A stretch of 64,000 nt of DNA, taken from positions 15,216,501 through 15,280,500 of the forward strand of contig NC_069662.1 of NCBI RefSeq assembly GCF_027244095.1, in the 5' to 3' direction. Shown here in pieces: positions 22,140-33,444 of the stretch; position 1 is the first letter of the stretch, and the number at the start of each line of letters is the position of its first letter. A program made the position numbers and the translations under genes. The notes below the pieces were generated by a model that was given only the letters and a program-made list of their open reading frames with translations, did no database searches and was not told the origin of the DNA. The DNA comes from Hemicordylus capensis (lineage: Eukaryota; Chordata; Lepidosauria; Squamata; Cordylidae).

Positions 22140-23200
22140 AAAGGTAAAGTTGTGCCTTCGAGTTGGTGATGACTCTTGACGACCACAGAGCCCTGTGGTT
22201 TTCTTTTGGTAGAATATAGGAGGGGTTTACCAATGTTCTCTCCCGTGCAGTATGAGATGATGCCTTTAATCACCTTCCTATATCTCTGCTGCCTGATATA
22301 CAGGTGAAACTCGGAAAATTAGAATATCGTTCAAAAGTCCATTAATTTCAGTAATGCAAATTAAAAGGTGAATCTGATATATGAGATAGACGCATTACAT
22401 GCAAAGCGAGATAAGTCAAGCCTTAATTTGTTATAATTGTGATGATCATGGCATACAGCTCATGAAAACCCCAAATCCACAATCTCAGAAAATTAGAATA
22501 TTACATGGAACCAAGAAGACAAGAATTGTAGAATAGAACAATATCGGACCTCTGAAAAGTATAAGCATGCATATGTATTCAGTACTTGGTTTGGGCCCCT
22601 TTTGTAGCAATTACTGCCTCCATGCGGCGTGGCATGGATGCTATCAGCCTGTGGCACTGATGAGGTGTTATGGAAGACCAGGATGCTTCATTAGCGGCCT
22701 TCAGCTCTTCTGCATTGTTTGGTCTCATGTCTCTCATCCTTCTCTTGGCAATGCCCCATAGATTCTCTATGGGGTCAGGTCAGGCGAGTCTGCTGGCCAA
22801 TCAAGCACAGTACACTGTATACTTTTCGGAGGTCCGATATTGTTCTATTCTTCAATCCTTGTCTTCTTGGTTCCATGTAATATTCTAATTTTCTGAGATT
22901 GTGGATTTGGGGGTTTTCATGAGCTGTACGCCATGATCATCACAATTATAACAAATTAAGGCTTGACTTATCTCACTTTGCATGTAATGCGTCTGTCTCA
23001 TATATCAGTTTCACCTTTTAATTTGCATTACTGAAATTAATGGACTTTTGCACGATATTCTAATTTTCTGAGTTTCACCTGTAGGTGTTTCCCATAGTCT
23101 GGGAAACATACCAGCGGGGATTCAAACCCGTAACCTCTTACTCCCTAGGCAAGTTACTTCCCACTGCACCATTAGGTGACTTCCTAGAGAACACATACAC
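22140..23200 (-). repeat. tRNA-derived SINE split by the Tc1/mariner insertion
   Basis: Reverse-oriented SINE halves at about 22,140-22,298 and 23,084-23,200 flank the transposon. The tRNA-like head is in the right half (reverse of a CACCTAATGG...GGTTTGAATCCC type head). The same family is seen uninterrupted at about 57,945-58,185 on the plus strand. Confidence 0.75.
22301..23081 (-). mobile_element. Tc1/mariner DNA transposon, internally deleted copy
   Basis: Terminal inverted repeats CAGGTGAAACTC...GAGTTTCACCTG are flanked by a TA duplication at 22,299-22,300 and 23,082-23,083. Repeated subterminal AATTAGAATAT strings occur at both ends. The minus strand encodes the C-terminal transposase piece with DPIENLWG and HRLIASMPRR, typical of DDE Tc1-like transposases. 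At 781 bp it retains only the 3' third of a transposase gene, so it is non-autonomous. It lies inside a tRNA-derived SINE. Confidence 0.9.
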
Positions 23201-23653
23201 CTTTTAAATTTGTGTTCAGTTTACCTATGGATATCTCCCCCCACCTGCCCCTTTTGGGTCTGTTATAATTTAATGTATGTGGTTTTTTTCTCATGTTTTA
23301 CTGCTGTGCTGTAAAACGCCCAGAGAACAATTTGTTATGGGGTGGCTAATGAAGTTGTTTTATTATCAATCAATCATTAAGCAGTGGGGTACAAGGCTCA
23401 GGAAATGTAAGTGCCATAAAGTGCTCTTGTGCACTTTCCTGCATCGAACATAGCTACAGCTACGACTGAATAGGTCACTTTTAAACAAAAGTTTTCAAAG
23501 CAGTTTACATAGACGAAAATAAACAGGGTGTTTCCCTGTCCCCAAAGAGCTCACAATCTGACGAGAAACCTCAGGGAGATACCAGCAAGCAACAACCCAC
23601 TGTGCTGGGGCTGGATAACTCCAATTTCTCTCCTTCCGGAATCCATACCCAAT

Positions 23654-23836
23654 GGACTTCAACTTCCAGCATGCCTTGCAGCACTTGCTCCTGCCTCTTG
23701 CCGTTCCATGAATGGCGGATATGCCTGATTGGCAGGCTCGAGGTACAAACCCGGCGGGGTGGGGTGGAGCCCTGTTCGTCGTAGGCGCAGCTGGGGCTGA
23801 CAGTGTACCCAGTGGCTGTCGACGGCTTGTGGCAGG
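23654..23836 (+). promoter_or_regulatory. VKORC1 proximal promoter with ZNF143-like motif
   Basis: The region just upstream of the VKORC1 start codon is GC-rich with no convincing TATA box. A sequence at about 23,660-23,680 (ACTTCCAGCATGCCTTGCAG) resembles the ZNF143/SBF motif common in housekeeping promoters, about 160 bp upstream of the ATG. The transcription start is not determinable from sequence alone. Confidence 0.45.
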
Positions 23837-24006
23837 ATGGCCGTGCCTGGCTGGGAGCGCGCCGCCCGGCTGCTGCTCTGCGCTGCAGGTCTGGCGCTGT
23901 CTGTGTACGCCTTCCATGTAGAGACTTCCAAGGAGAAGGACGCCGCCTACCGGGCCATGTGCGATATCAGCTCTTCTATCAGCTGCTCTCGAGTCTTCAC
24001 TTCCAG
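23837..24006 (+). CDS. VKORC1: VKORC1 exon 1 (vitamin K epoxide reductase catalytic subunit)
   Basis: First of three exons of VKORC1, the ER-membrane enzyme that reduces vitamin K epoxide and quinone to support gamma-carboxylation. The exon starts at the ATG in GCAGGATGG and ends TCCAG|GTAGAG in phase 2. It encodes the first transmembrane helix ([17 protein letters not shown]) and the luminal loop with both loop cysteines in CDISSSISC, then SRVFTSR. The CD...ISCSRVF pattern matches VKORC1 rather than its paralogue VKORC1L1, which has KCSAALASR here. The three exons total 510 nt including stop, giving 169 aa against 163 in human. Confidence 0.92.
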
Positions 24007-24289
24007 GTAGAGACGGGCGCATCGCCCTCCCCGCGCCCACACTTGGTGGCTTGGCTTCTACTCCCCCCCCCCCACGTTTGCACGTTCAAAATATCAGGAA
24101 GACGTCCGCCCCCGCCCCCTCTCGCCACGTAGCCCGATACTGTGCGTGCTTACTCAGGAGTAAGCCCCACTGTGTGTGCGTGCGCATTGGGGTTTTACTC
24201 CCACGGAAATATGCAGAGGATTGCAAGCTTAAGTCGTCTCTTCACCCACAGTATTCAAGAGCTTGCACCCCAAGGATTTAATCCAGGGC

Positions 24290-24400
24290 TGCACAACGTC
24301 GGCCTGCCAGCTGTTTTTGGACTACAACTCCCATCATCAGCTTCTGCTGCGGTGACCAATAAGTCTGGGATGCAGTCCAACATCTGCAAGAGGGCTGGAC
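24290..24400. repeat. Palindromic MITE, copy 3 (diverged)
   Basis: TTTTTGGACTACAACTCCCA arm followed by a decayed second arm, in VKORC1 intron 1. Confidence 0.5.
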
Positions 24401-24574
24401 ATGTCATGTGGAGCCCTGCTTTAAATTGAGCCTGGACTCAGAAGGAGTCTGTTTTGAGTTCTAGCAAGGTGTGGACTAAATAGTGGTCCTCCACATCCCA
24501 ATTTAGGAGGCTTTAAAACATAGAAAAGAGCTGGACAATGTTCATAGAGGTTAAATCTAATAAATGGCCTGTAG

Positions 24575-24680
24575 GGGGTTCCCCAGATGTTGAACTACAT
24601 CTCCCATTGGCCATTGTGGCCAGAGATGATGGGAACTGTAGGCCAATGTATGGGGGACCCGAGGTTGGGAACCCCTGGCC
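24575..24680. repeat. Palindromic MITE, copy 4
   Basis: CCCCAGATGTTGAACTACAT arm and GATGATGGGAACTGTAGGCC arm. Confidence 0.65.
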
Positions 24681-24709
24681 CAATGTTCCTAAAAAAAATT
24701 AGGAACATA

Positions 24710-25005
24710 AGGAAACTGCCTTATACCGAGTCAGACCACTGACCCATCTAGCTCAGTGTTGTCTACATAGACTGGCAGTGGCTTCTCCAAGGTTGCAGGC
24801 AGGAGTCTCTCTCAGCCTTTTTGGAGATGCCAGGGAGGGAACTTGGAACCTGCTGAAGATTCTGTTCCCAGAGTGACCCCCACCCCCTAAGGGGAATATT
24901 TTCCACTGCTAACACATGTAGTCTCCCATTCAAATGCAATCCAGGGTGGAGCCTGCTTAGCAAAGGGGACAATTCATGCTTGCTACCACAAGACCAGCTC
25001 TCTCT
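24710..25005 (-). repeat. tRNA-derived SINE (reverse) in VKORC1 intron 1
   Basis: Complete-looking copy from AGGAACATAAGGAAACTGCC to CCACAAGACCAGCTCTC. Same family as 1,318. Confidence 0.7.
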
Positions 25006-26365
25006 GTGCATCTTGGATTTCAGGAAGAAGATGACACTAGAACCCTTCTCCCCGATACGTTAGTTTTCTGTGTGCAAGGAATTTACTTCCTGTCTGGCCT
25101 ATTCAGTCATGCTAGCCCCAGCGTGTGGCCCTAAGTGGCATAGCCCAGAGGCAGGTTTACCGCCTTATGGAGAATGTGGTCTTAAAAGCAGGAGTCCCTA
25201 CATGTCTTGTATACACTGTAGCTTCCTAGAGTGTGTACCCTCTTCCATTTTACTCACTCTGGGTTTCCACTTCAATCCACAGCCTTCCAGAATAGGATTC
25301 TTTGGTTAGGGCAATCATCAATGGGCCTCTCCCATGTTATCTTTACAACCAAGTTAGGATAAGAGTGAGAATACCATGACCACACAGTGACCAAGGGTGG
25401 AGTGAGGATTTGAACCCAGATCTTCTGGGGTTATAGCTGCATTTGCTGTCTTTTAACTCTTTGGCCCTGCTTAAATACCACAACTGCCTTCTAACACAAG
25501 GATGAAGGCAGTCTGTTGGAGCTGACAACAGAAAAGGGGAGAAATGTCATTGGCAGAGGTCAGGAAAAGTTCATTCAACTATCTGCAAACAGCAAAAAAG
25601 CACAGAGCTGAGTGACTGACCTATTCTTGTTTGGTGGCTGGAGGAACAGAGTGGGAGGGGAGGCCCTTACTGTGAATACTAGAGAGGAGATAGAATGACT
25701 GTTGTCTAATCTGTAGAAGATCTGAAACTGGTAAAGTGAAGTTTTATTACATATTATACCCTACTGCAACAAAGCATAAATATATGCTACTGAAATAATT
25801 GCAGGTTCTTCCCCTACTTACACTTGCTTCAATTTCCTGTTCCTTCTCTGTTATTTCCCTTGTGTCTCTTTCTGGACTGCACACCCTTTGTGGTGGGAAC
25901 ACAGTGTTTCCATTCTTCATACAGTACCATTACCTAGAGGGCACAATGCAATAATAATGTGGGATCATTCATGGTTTTGAATATACGTACGTTGAGCACA
26001 TCAGTGGTCTATCTAGCCTAGGGCTTTCCACCCCAGTTGGCAGCAGCCCTTTGGAGGGTGTTACCCAGAGTATGTTAGACAGAGAAAGCTTCCAGCCTTG
26101 CAGCTTTGGATTCTGTAATTGGGGAGGCCATTGTTTGAATCTGGATCTTCTGTGTGGACATGCTGAGCTGTGGCTCTTGTGGTGGTCTTTGGCAATCAAA
26201 AGAGCTTCACTGGGTTGTCTTGGGCAATCTACCCTCTCTGAACTTCCCACGTGTAATGTGAGAATGGGAGTGTAGGTAAAATGTTTTTGGAATTTACCAG
26301 AAGTGAGATAAAAGATTAACAAGTGCTGCTGTTCTCCAATCTGCCCGCATATTCCCTTCTTGCAG

Positions 26366-26475
26366 GTGGGGTCGCGGTTTTGGTTTGGTGGCCAGCCTCT
26401 TGGGACGTCAAAGCGCGTTCAATCAACCTAACAGTATCTTTGGGATTGCCTTCTACATCCTGCAAGTTCTCCTGG
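26366..26475 (+). CDS. VKORC1: VKORC1 exon 2
   Basis: Acceptor CTTCTTGCAG at 26,365 and donor GTGAGC after 26,475. The exon is 110 nt, the length I recall for mammalian VKORC1 exon 2. It encodes [14 protein letters not shown], the NQPNS motif and [20 protein letters not shown] and the Asn-rich loop line quinone binding in the family. The phase from exon 1 (AG|G, Arg) and into exon 3 (G|GC, Gly) is exact. Intron 1 is about 2.4 kb and contains a tRNA-derived SINE, palindromic MITE copies and an otherwise unremarkable stretch. Confidence 0.93.
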
Positions 26476-27919
26476 GTGAGCGAGCAATGTGTATATTTTT
26501 ATTAAAAGATTTTAATATCTCCCTTCAGTGGTCTTTCCAGGGCTCTTTACAAAAACAGAGCGTTAAAAACACCAATTAAATAAAAATACAGCAATTCGAA
26601 ATTATGTTCAAAACATCAATCAGTTTTAAAAGCTTGGGAGAATAAAGAGGTCTTTGCCAGACACTTCAAGGAAAACCGTGTAGGTGCTGGAGAAAGAATT
26701 CCCTAACTAGCATGTCACATTGAAGAGACCCATCTCCCTGCATGTACACCCAGTTTGGGTCTTCAGTAAAGATCTCAATACACAGTATGGTGATCAGCCA
26801 CCCCTCCCCTAAAGAGTTTACTGGAAGTGAACCCTATCCTGACTGAAAGGCTGGTGAACTCCAGGGCTTAGCCAATCAGCACACCAGGGTGGTGGGGCCT
26901 AGAGAACTGTTGGGAGGAAGGAGGACTTATTTGTTAGAAGAACAAGAACTGGCTGGGGGTTCAGAGGAGGACATGTGTCCATGAGAACTGGCTGCAGGAA
27001 AGGGTCTCTGCAGGTCCTGGGAAGCCAAGAGGACAGAAAGCTTGAATTCTCAACCAGAGTTTGGTGAGTTCAAAACAAGGAGGCCAGGGCTTTGGCTTTG
27101 GGGAGTTTAGTCTAGGGAAAAGTTTGTTTAGTCAGACTTTGCATTACATTTTCAGTTTATTTTGTGTGTGCTGTGTGTATTCCTGATACAATTCTATTAT
27201 TGTTTACCTGTAATGTAATTAACCTAAGAAACACTAGCCTTTGCCCATCCAGCCAGGGCATTGCAAAAGACTCTGTAAGCTTTTAATTGTTCTTTTGTAT
27301 TTTCCTACATACCTGTTCCTTGCAACTGGGTAACCACGATTTTTAAAGCATGCTGCCTGAGCATCACTCAGGGTGCTTTATGGTGTAATCTTGTAACCTA
27401 CTGAGTATTTTTATCTGTAATTAAAAGCTGAGAAAGCCTCAGATGGAAGCAGTCTGTGGCATTTGAATAAAACTGTTTATCTTTTTGTTCTTTTCTTTTA
27501 CAAGTCTCTCCAAGTGGATTTTTAACTCAGGAGAAAGTGAGGGCTGAAAGGGTCCCCCCCCCAGTGCAAACACGCTTCAGGCAGTCAACAGCTATCAGTT
27601 TTCTCACCACGCAGGCTTGCACGTGGAGTATTTTTGTGTACTTTTCCAATAGCAAAAGAAAGAGTTTTCCCTGGGATTCCACCCCAAGTCCAGGGAGGTT
27701 CAAGCTCTGTAATAAAGAGGGGTGGTGGCAGCAGCCATTTTTGAACCTACCCAAAATAAAGAAGAGTTTTAGGAGAAGCCTAGTCATGCAGCTCAGCAGG
27801 GATGATTCAGCATTTCTATCCCTCATATGAGCTTGCTCTGAAACAAAGGCTTTAATTTGCTACACATGGGCAAGTTGATGCAGGAACAGGTAATTCCTTT
27901 AAGCATCCTGATCCCAAAC

Positions 27920-28070
27920 TGTTTAGGGCAGAGGTTCTCAGATTTGAGTCTCCAGATGTTGTTAGATTACAACCAGTAATCCAGCCATGATAGCCTTTGT
28001 GGCTGGGGATGATGGGAGTTGTAGTCCAACCACATCTGGGGACCCAGCTCTGAGAACTCTTGGTTTAGGG
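27920..28070. repeat. Palindromic MITE, copy 5
   Basis: CAGATGTTGTTAGATTACAA arm and GGGAGTTGTAGTCCAACCAC arm, in VKORC1 intron 2. Confidence 0.7.
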
Positions 28071-28620
28071 CTTTATAAGTAAGCACCAACACTTTGAATT
28101 GTGCTCTGAAATAGACTAGAAACCAGTGATGCTCTTTAAGCATCAGTGAGGTGTTTCCAACAGCCAGGTAGCAATCTAACCACTTTATTTTGAACCAACT
28201 GCAGTTTCCAAATCGTCTGTGCAGCACATTACAGAAGTCTAACTTGAAGGTTACCAGAACACGGATAAGTGAGGATAGGCATCTCTGTCCAGGAGAGGCC
28301 AAAACTGGGGCACCATCCTTAGCTGATGGAGGGCCCTTGGTTCTCTGATGACAAAACTAGATCCTGAAGCACCCCCAAGCTGTAGTCATGATCTTTTAGG
28401 AGGGATGTGATTCCATCAATCTCAACATCATCTCTCTAAAGACAAGTCACTTGTCCACAGAACTTTGACCTTGTCAGGATCGAGCTTCAGTGTATTACCC
28501 TCAGCCAGTCTGTATACCAGATCAGCACCTCCATGACCTCACCCAGTTCCTACGCAAATAGAGTTGGGTGTCATCAACATTCTGATGACACATCACCCTA
28601 AATGACCTTGTCTATTTGTT
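28060..28620 (-). mobile_element. Old L2-type LINE fragment (reverse) in VKORC1 intron 2
   Basis: The minus strand encodes degraded LDFCNVLHRR and YFRAQFKVLVLTYKALN strings. Much more diverged than 19,030. Confidence 0.55.
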
Positions 28621-28769
28621 TCATGCAGATGTTTAAAAACCCCTAGTACTGCTTCTGAATCTAGACCCCAGGTAGAAGTGTGCCCCAACTCCAACCCAGG
28701 AAGTCTATTCGGAAGGTTACCATAAACTCTGGTATCTAAAAAGACACTGACTGACAACCTGATAAATGC

Positions 28770-28950
28770 TGTGCGTTGCACAAGGTTGTTGAGCTAGCAT
28801 GTACAACCTGTGGCACACCTCATTTTGCAGGGGACTTTTGCACAATAGTCCAGTTGTGCAGTTCTGAGCATCCCCATGATTTAGTGACCTTTTACTGGCA
28901 CAACTTTGTTCATTACACAGGCATAATGTTAGTCAAGATGTCAGCCAATG
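28770..28950. repeat. Interspersed repeat related to 7,270-7,540
   Basis: Same order of short strings as the partner, ending TTAGTCAAGATGTCAGCCAA. Confidence 0.4.
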
Positions 28951-29109
28951 AGAGGGCCAGCAAGGTCACATTCTCACCACCCCCTGTCCTCCTCCTGGCA
29001 TAGGGCATCTATCAGGGTGATCAAGGCAGTTTGTCTCAAAACCAAATTAAAATGGGCCCATGTATGTGTGAGATAAACCTGTATGTGTGCACACTTCACT
29101 CATTTGTGT

Positions 29110-29215
29110 GTTGTTAGAGGCTCCTCAGAAACAACCGAGTATCTTTTGGCTCTTTGAGGACTAACAAATGTATAGTAGCATAAGCTTTTGTGGGCTACAG
29201 TCCAGTTTCAGATAC
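29110..29215. repeat. Interspersed repeat (GAGGACTAACAAATGTATAG family)
   Basis: ACTAACAAATGTATAGTAGC followed by ATAAGCTTTTGTGGGCTACA. A related piece lies at 63,660-63,745 (AACAACAGAGTCTTGTGGCA). Confidence 0.5.
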
Positions 29216-29514
29216 AATAAGAGTTCTAGGCTCCCCGGTGTGTCCTATCCAGCATATTGATTTCAAAAGATGGTTGATTGTCCCAACAAAATCCAGGTCT
29301 GTTGACCTTTCTCCCCAGGCAACGGATTTAGTTTCTTGAAATGGTATAGAATTGAATTGTGCTAAATCATTGTCCTGAGGAAGAGCTGACAGACTGTAAA
29401 TTCATTAGACTAATCACTAATCTTCTGTGCACCTTTCAGAAGTCGCCTTTTTAGGACTTTGCAGCATTTGATGCCTTTCCATCTTTGATATAGTAGGCAC
29501 TTCAAAACTAAAGA

Positions 29515-29640
29515 GAGGGCATGCCCTCAGCTCCTGCCTGTAGTCTTCCAGCAGCATCTGGTAGGCAACTGTGTGGAACAGGATGCTGGACTAGATGGGC
29601 CTTGGGCCTGATCCAGCAGGGCTGTTCTTAAGGTCTTAAT
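29515..29640 (+). mobile_element. CR1-type LINE 3' end fragment
   Basis: GGATGCTGGACTAGATGGGC and TGATCCAGCAGGGCTGTTCT match the 5,270 copy. It sits just left of the DIRS-like element. Confidence 0.7.
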
Positions 29641-29743
29641 TTTTGTGTGCTTCTCAGTGCTGAGGGAAAAACAACAACTCAGCTATCCAGTTTACCCATC
29701 TGCTTTAGATGAACAGACAGGTTCATCAGGTAGTAGTAGCATT

Positions 29744-32700
29744 GCATTCTTCTTCAGAAGAGAGTTGTATACACTGTCAATCATGGGTTGCTTCCACTTC
29801 CTGCTCCGAGACAGGGCCAGTCACAGAGCTTTGCCTGCCATGAGGAGGGAGGAGCAACCCCCTCAACCTTCAGTTCTTCATCCTGTCTCGCTCCAGCAGG
29901 TGCCGGAAAGTTGCGTTCTGCCTTTTCTGAGCTTTCTTCAGTGTTTGGCTTTGTCTCCTTCCCCGTTCACCTTCCCTGTGTGGATTAGTCTGAGTCAGGG
30001 GGAACCAGGGAGACAGCATCGCAGGCTCCCAATGAACCTTTAGTTTGCCTCCGCAGTGGCGCTTAGCAGCCTTTCTCACATGACAGCTTGCGCCCCTCGC
30101 GTGCGTGGGAGGTTTCTCCCCCCCAACCCCAAGGACTTCACCTCGCTTTCTGTCTCTCAGGCCAAGTGGGTGGCGGTGACCTCTCCCATGTCTGAGACTC
30201 GGGGGAAGAAGGCCACGAAATCTAAGGATGCAGCAACAAAGAGTTTTTAAAAGCAGAAGGCGGCAGGCAAGACTCGGACTCAGGAGGAGGTGCCGATGTG
30301 AGGCGGCGAGCTTCCTAGTTCGGAGGTGTTTCGGCCTCACAGGGAGAGTCTGTGAGGTACTAATATCGGGTGCCTCTCTTCGGTCTTTTGACCTCGCTAC
30401 GGGTGTTTACCAAGCTCAAGGTGGCACTCGTGGCACACTTGAGGACCAATGGGGTTCATCTTTACCCTTTCTTAGATGATCTGTTAATCAGGTCATGCTC
30501 ACCCCAAAAGAGTCTGAAGGACGTAAGAGCCACCCTCGCAGAGGTAGAGGCCCACGGATTCATCGTGAATCTTCAAAAGAGCTCACTCAGCCCCAGGAAT
30601 GAAATCCTCCACCTGGGGGTTCTAATCGACACAGTGCAGGGGGTGGTCTTCCTTTCCCCAGAACGCAGGTGGTCTCAACAATAGGGATAGTGCCATGGGG
30701 CCAGTTCCACTCGCATCCCCTCCAGTAGTTTCTCCTCCCTTGGCAGGACCAGGTCATGCAAAGGTCCAGGCTCTGGGTCCATCTGGCCAGGCACGCACAA
30801 CAGTCACTGAATTGGTGGGTGTATCAGCCACCCTAAAAGGGGTCAGGTTTCTTCTGGTCAACCAGGTCCAGGTTACCAGGGACACCAGCCTTCAGGGCTA
30901 GGGGTGGGGGGACCCTGTCACCATCTGCTAGCACAGGGGATCTGGTTCATAGCAGAAAGGGCGGACAGCATAAACTGGCTGGAGCTCCGGGTGATAAGAT
31001 AGGCCCTCAAGGAGTTCCTACCTGCCCTTCAAAATTGGCATGTTCTAGTTTGGACCGACAGTGCTACTGCGCTTATCAACTGCTAGGGTGGCACAAGAGC
31101 CTGGGCCCTGATGCGGGAGGCAAGGTTGTTGCTGTCCTGGGCCAAGTCCAAGCTCCTATCTCTGGAAGCAGATCATGTGAGATGGGTATTCAACAAAGTG
31201 GCAGACTGGTTGAGCCATTCCTGAATAGACCAAGTGGAATGGTCCCTGAGCACTCAGGTGTTCACATGGATTGTTCAGAGGCTTGGCTTACCTGTGATGG
31301 ACCTGTTCGCCACCCCAACAAATTCCAAGCGGCCCTGGTTCTTGTCCTGGTACCTCACTCCAGGGACCGAGGGAATGGATGCATTGATGGCGCCCTGGCC
31401 GGAGGGTCTGCTGTATGCTCCACCCCTACAGCCGTAATTCCTCACATGGTGTGTCGAATTCACCTAGCAAGGACGGAGGTAATTTTAGTCGCTCCACATT
31501 GGCCATGCCAGCCCTGGTGGAACTTTCCTCGAGGCACCGATTGCCCTGGGGTCCCATGCTCAACTCCTCAAGCAGGGGCCGATGCTCCATCTTGAGCCTC
31601 AGTGTAGTCTCCCACCCCTGGTGCATAGGTTCCCCATGTGGGACTTGAACCTGTTCCTTAAGGCTCTCACTAAGGCCCCCTTTGAGCCTTTCAGGTCTGT
31701 TTCTCTTAGGCTGCTATTGTTGAAAGTTTTGTTTTTGGTGGCAATTACATCCGTGAGACGGGTTCCCAGTTTAGGAGCTCTCTCCATAGGGAAGAAACTT
31801 TGTTTAGTTTTCCCAGAATATATCCTTTTGCTCACAGATCCTGCTTACTTGCCTAAGGTGAATGCTATGTTTCATAGGCCCCAGGAGTTGATGCTCCCTT
31901 CTTTTTGCCCTAAGCCATCGTCACCTAGGAAGGAGGAGTGGCACGCTCTGGACGTTAAGCAGAGCTCTGAGGATTTACTTGAGGCAAACTGGGACCTTCA
32001 GGGTCTCAGAGTATCCTTTTGTATCATTCAGGGACTGTTCTCTGGGCAAGAGGGTGTCTACGTCCACCCTGGCAAGGTAGATTTGCCAATGCATTCAGCT
32101 GGCCTATTTGGTTTTGGGTGTTCCCATTCCAGGGAACATTGCGGCTCATTCTACCAGGAATGCAGCGGCTTCAGCTGCTCTGTCCACCTTGGCTCCACTA
32201 GTAGACATTTGCCGGGCCGCCACGTGGTTGACCCTGCCCACATTTGTAAAGCATTACAAAATTAAGAACTGGGCTTTGGCTGATGCCACCTTTGGCAGGA
32301 GGGCCCTGCAACAAGTGTTTTCAACTTAGGAACCAGACTTTCTGGGCCCGCCCAGTATTTGAAGGGGCTCTGGTAGGTCCCATGGTTGACAGTGGATACA
32401 ACCCTCTTCTGAGGGAGAATGAATCATTGACACTTACCTGAAGGGTCATTCTCCTCAGCAGTATGGGTTGTATCCGCCACACCCAGGTGCGTCTGGATCT
32501 GGTTCTGTTTTTCTTCCGTCCCTTTATCTCTGAGCAGCATTCCTTTCTGGGGTGGATTGTTCTCCCTAGAGGGTGTTCTAAGCAGTATTCCTTGGGGGTT
32601 TTCTTTACCCTTGTGAGTGTTGTAAGTTCCGTTAATTGTTAATCTTTTACTTTTCTGGCAATGGAGCTACAGAGAGCTGGCTACATACTGAGATTGAGGG

Positions 32701-32842
32701 GGTTGCTCCTCCCTCCTAGTGGCAGGCAAAGCTGTGATTGGCCCTGTCTCGGAGGAGGAGGTGGAAGCAACCCATGATTGACAGCAGAAACAACCCATGC
32801 ATCTGAGAATGACCCCCTTCAGGTAAGTGTCAATGATTCATT
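29744..32842 (+). mobile_element. Broken DIRS-like tyrosine-recombinase retroelement in VKORC1 intron 2
   Basis: Fossil DIRS-type element. Parts in order: left inverted terminal repeat (about 29,744-29,866), a reverse-transcriptase portion with a PFLDDLL-type catalytic box (about 30,370-30,680), an RNase H / methylase-side region (about 31,030-31,440), a tyrosine-recombinase region (about 31,600-32,330), an internal complementary region (about 32,410-32,470), and the right inverted repeat (about 32,694-32,811) with its short extension. The terminal arms are inverted complements, and the internal region matches the outer extension of the right arm, as is known for DIRS elements. It is shorter than a full family member and carries several breaks, so it is dead. 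The arms differ at a modest number of sites, suggesting moderate age. Confidence 0.85.
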
Positions 32843-33214
32843 GTATCACCATACACATGGACTGACATCCCAACATGCATTGTTCCAAATCAAGGAGGAT
32901 TGGTCTCCCCTTACTTCTACAGTTGCATCACTCGAAAGTGATGGCTCAGGACCATATTTTCCAGGTGGCACAGGTAGCTGCAGAGGGAAGGGAAGAACAT
33001 TTTTCCTTAGTCTGGATAGCAGAGTTTTGTGCCAGTGCTTCATAAGCCAGTTTCCTTTAAGATTCAAATGTTTTTACATGTTCTTGACTGCAGATTAGAA
33101 ATCCTTTGTGGGGATGCAACAAGAGAGGTGGGGGCTGTCTTCTGTTCTAACTCCAGCATCTTTCCCTCTTCTGGGGTTGTGCACCATGTAACCTGGCCCT
33201 CTTTTTGCTCACAG

Positions 33215-33444
33215 GCCTCTCCAACAGCGGCCTGGCTGCGATTACGCTGGTGGGTACTTCAGTGGTCTCCATTGCTGGCTCCCTCTACCTGGCCTACATC
33301 CTCTTCTTTGTGCTGCATGACTTCTGCGTGATTTGTATCAGCACCTACGTCCTCAACTTTGCCCTCCTCTTCCTCAACTACAAGCGGCTTGGCTACCTGA
33401 ACGAGTTGAGACAACACCGTACATTGAAGGCCAAACGGCAGTGA
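33215..33444 (+). CDS. VKORC1: VKORC1 exon 3, with stop codon
   Basis: Acceptor TTTTTGCTCACAG ends at 33,214, and the frame closes at TGA 33,442-33,444. It encodes the remaining membrane helices and the active-site CVIC motif (the CXXC that reduces the substrate) followed by STYVLN. The Tyr of this TY motif corresponds to the warfarin-contact Tyr139 of the human enzyme and is kept. The tail [22 protein letters not shown] ends in basic residues like an ER-retention tail. All catalytic residues expected for the family are present, so the gene looks functional. The tail resembles VKORC1L1 more than mammalian VKORC1 does, but exon 1 settles the call. Confidence 0.93.

Larger units (their letters stand above)
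14581..23650. other. Intergenic stretch, repeat-filled
   Basis: No host gene recognised between the truncated VLIG exon and VKORC1. It holds the SINEs, LINEs, microsatellites, Tc1 copy and palindrome listed separately. The stretches 15,140-16,050, 18,390-18,850 and 19,995-20,560 are unassigned. Confidence 0.5.
26476..29514 (+). other. VKORC1 intron 2, left part
   Basis: Starts with a LINE-tail-like piece (about 26,505-26,590, reverse). Then plain sequence to 27,900, a palindromic MITE and old LINE fragments. No alternative exon is supported. Confidence 0.45.

Noticed and set aside
23837-33444. Naming the vitamin K gene VKORC1L1
   Set aside because: The C-terminal tail resembles VKORC1L1, but the exon 1 loop CD...ISCSRVF and overall length fit VKORC1 better.
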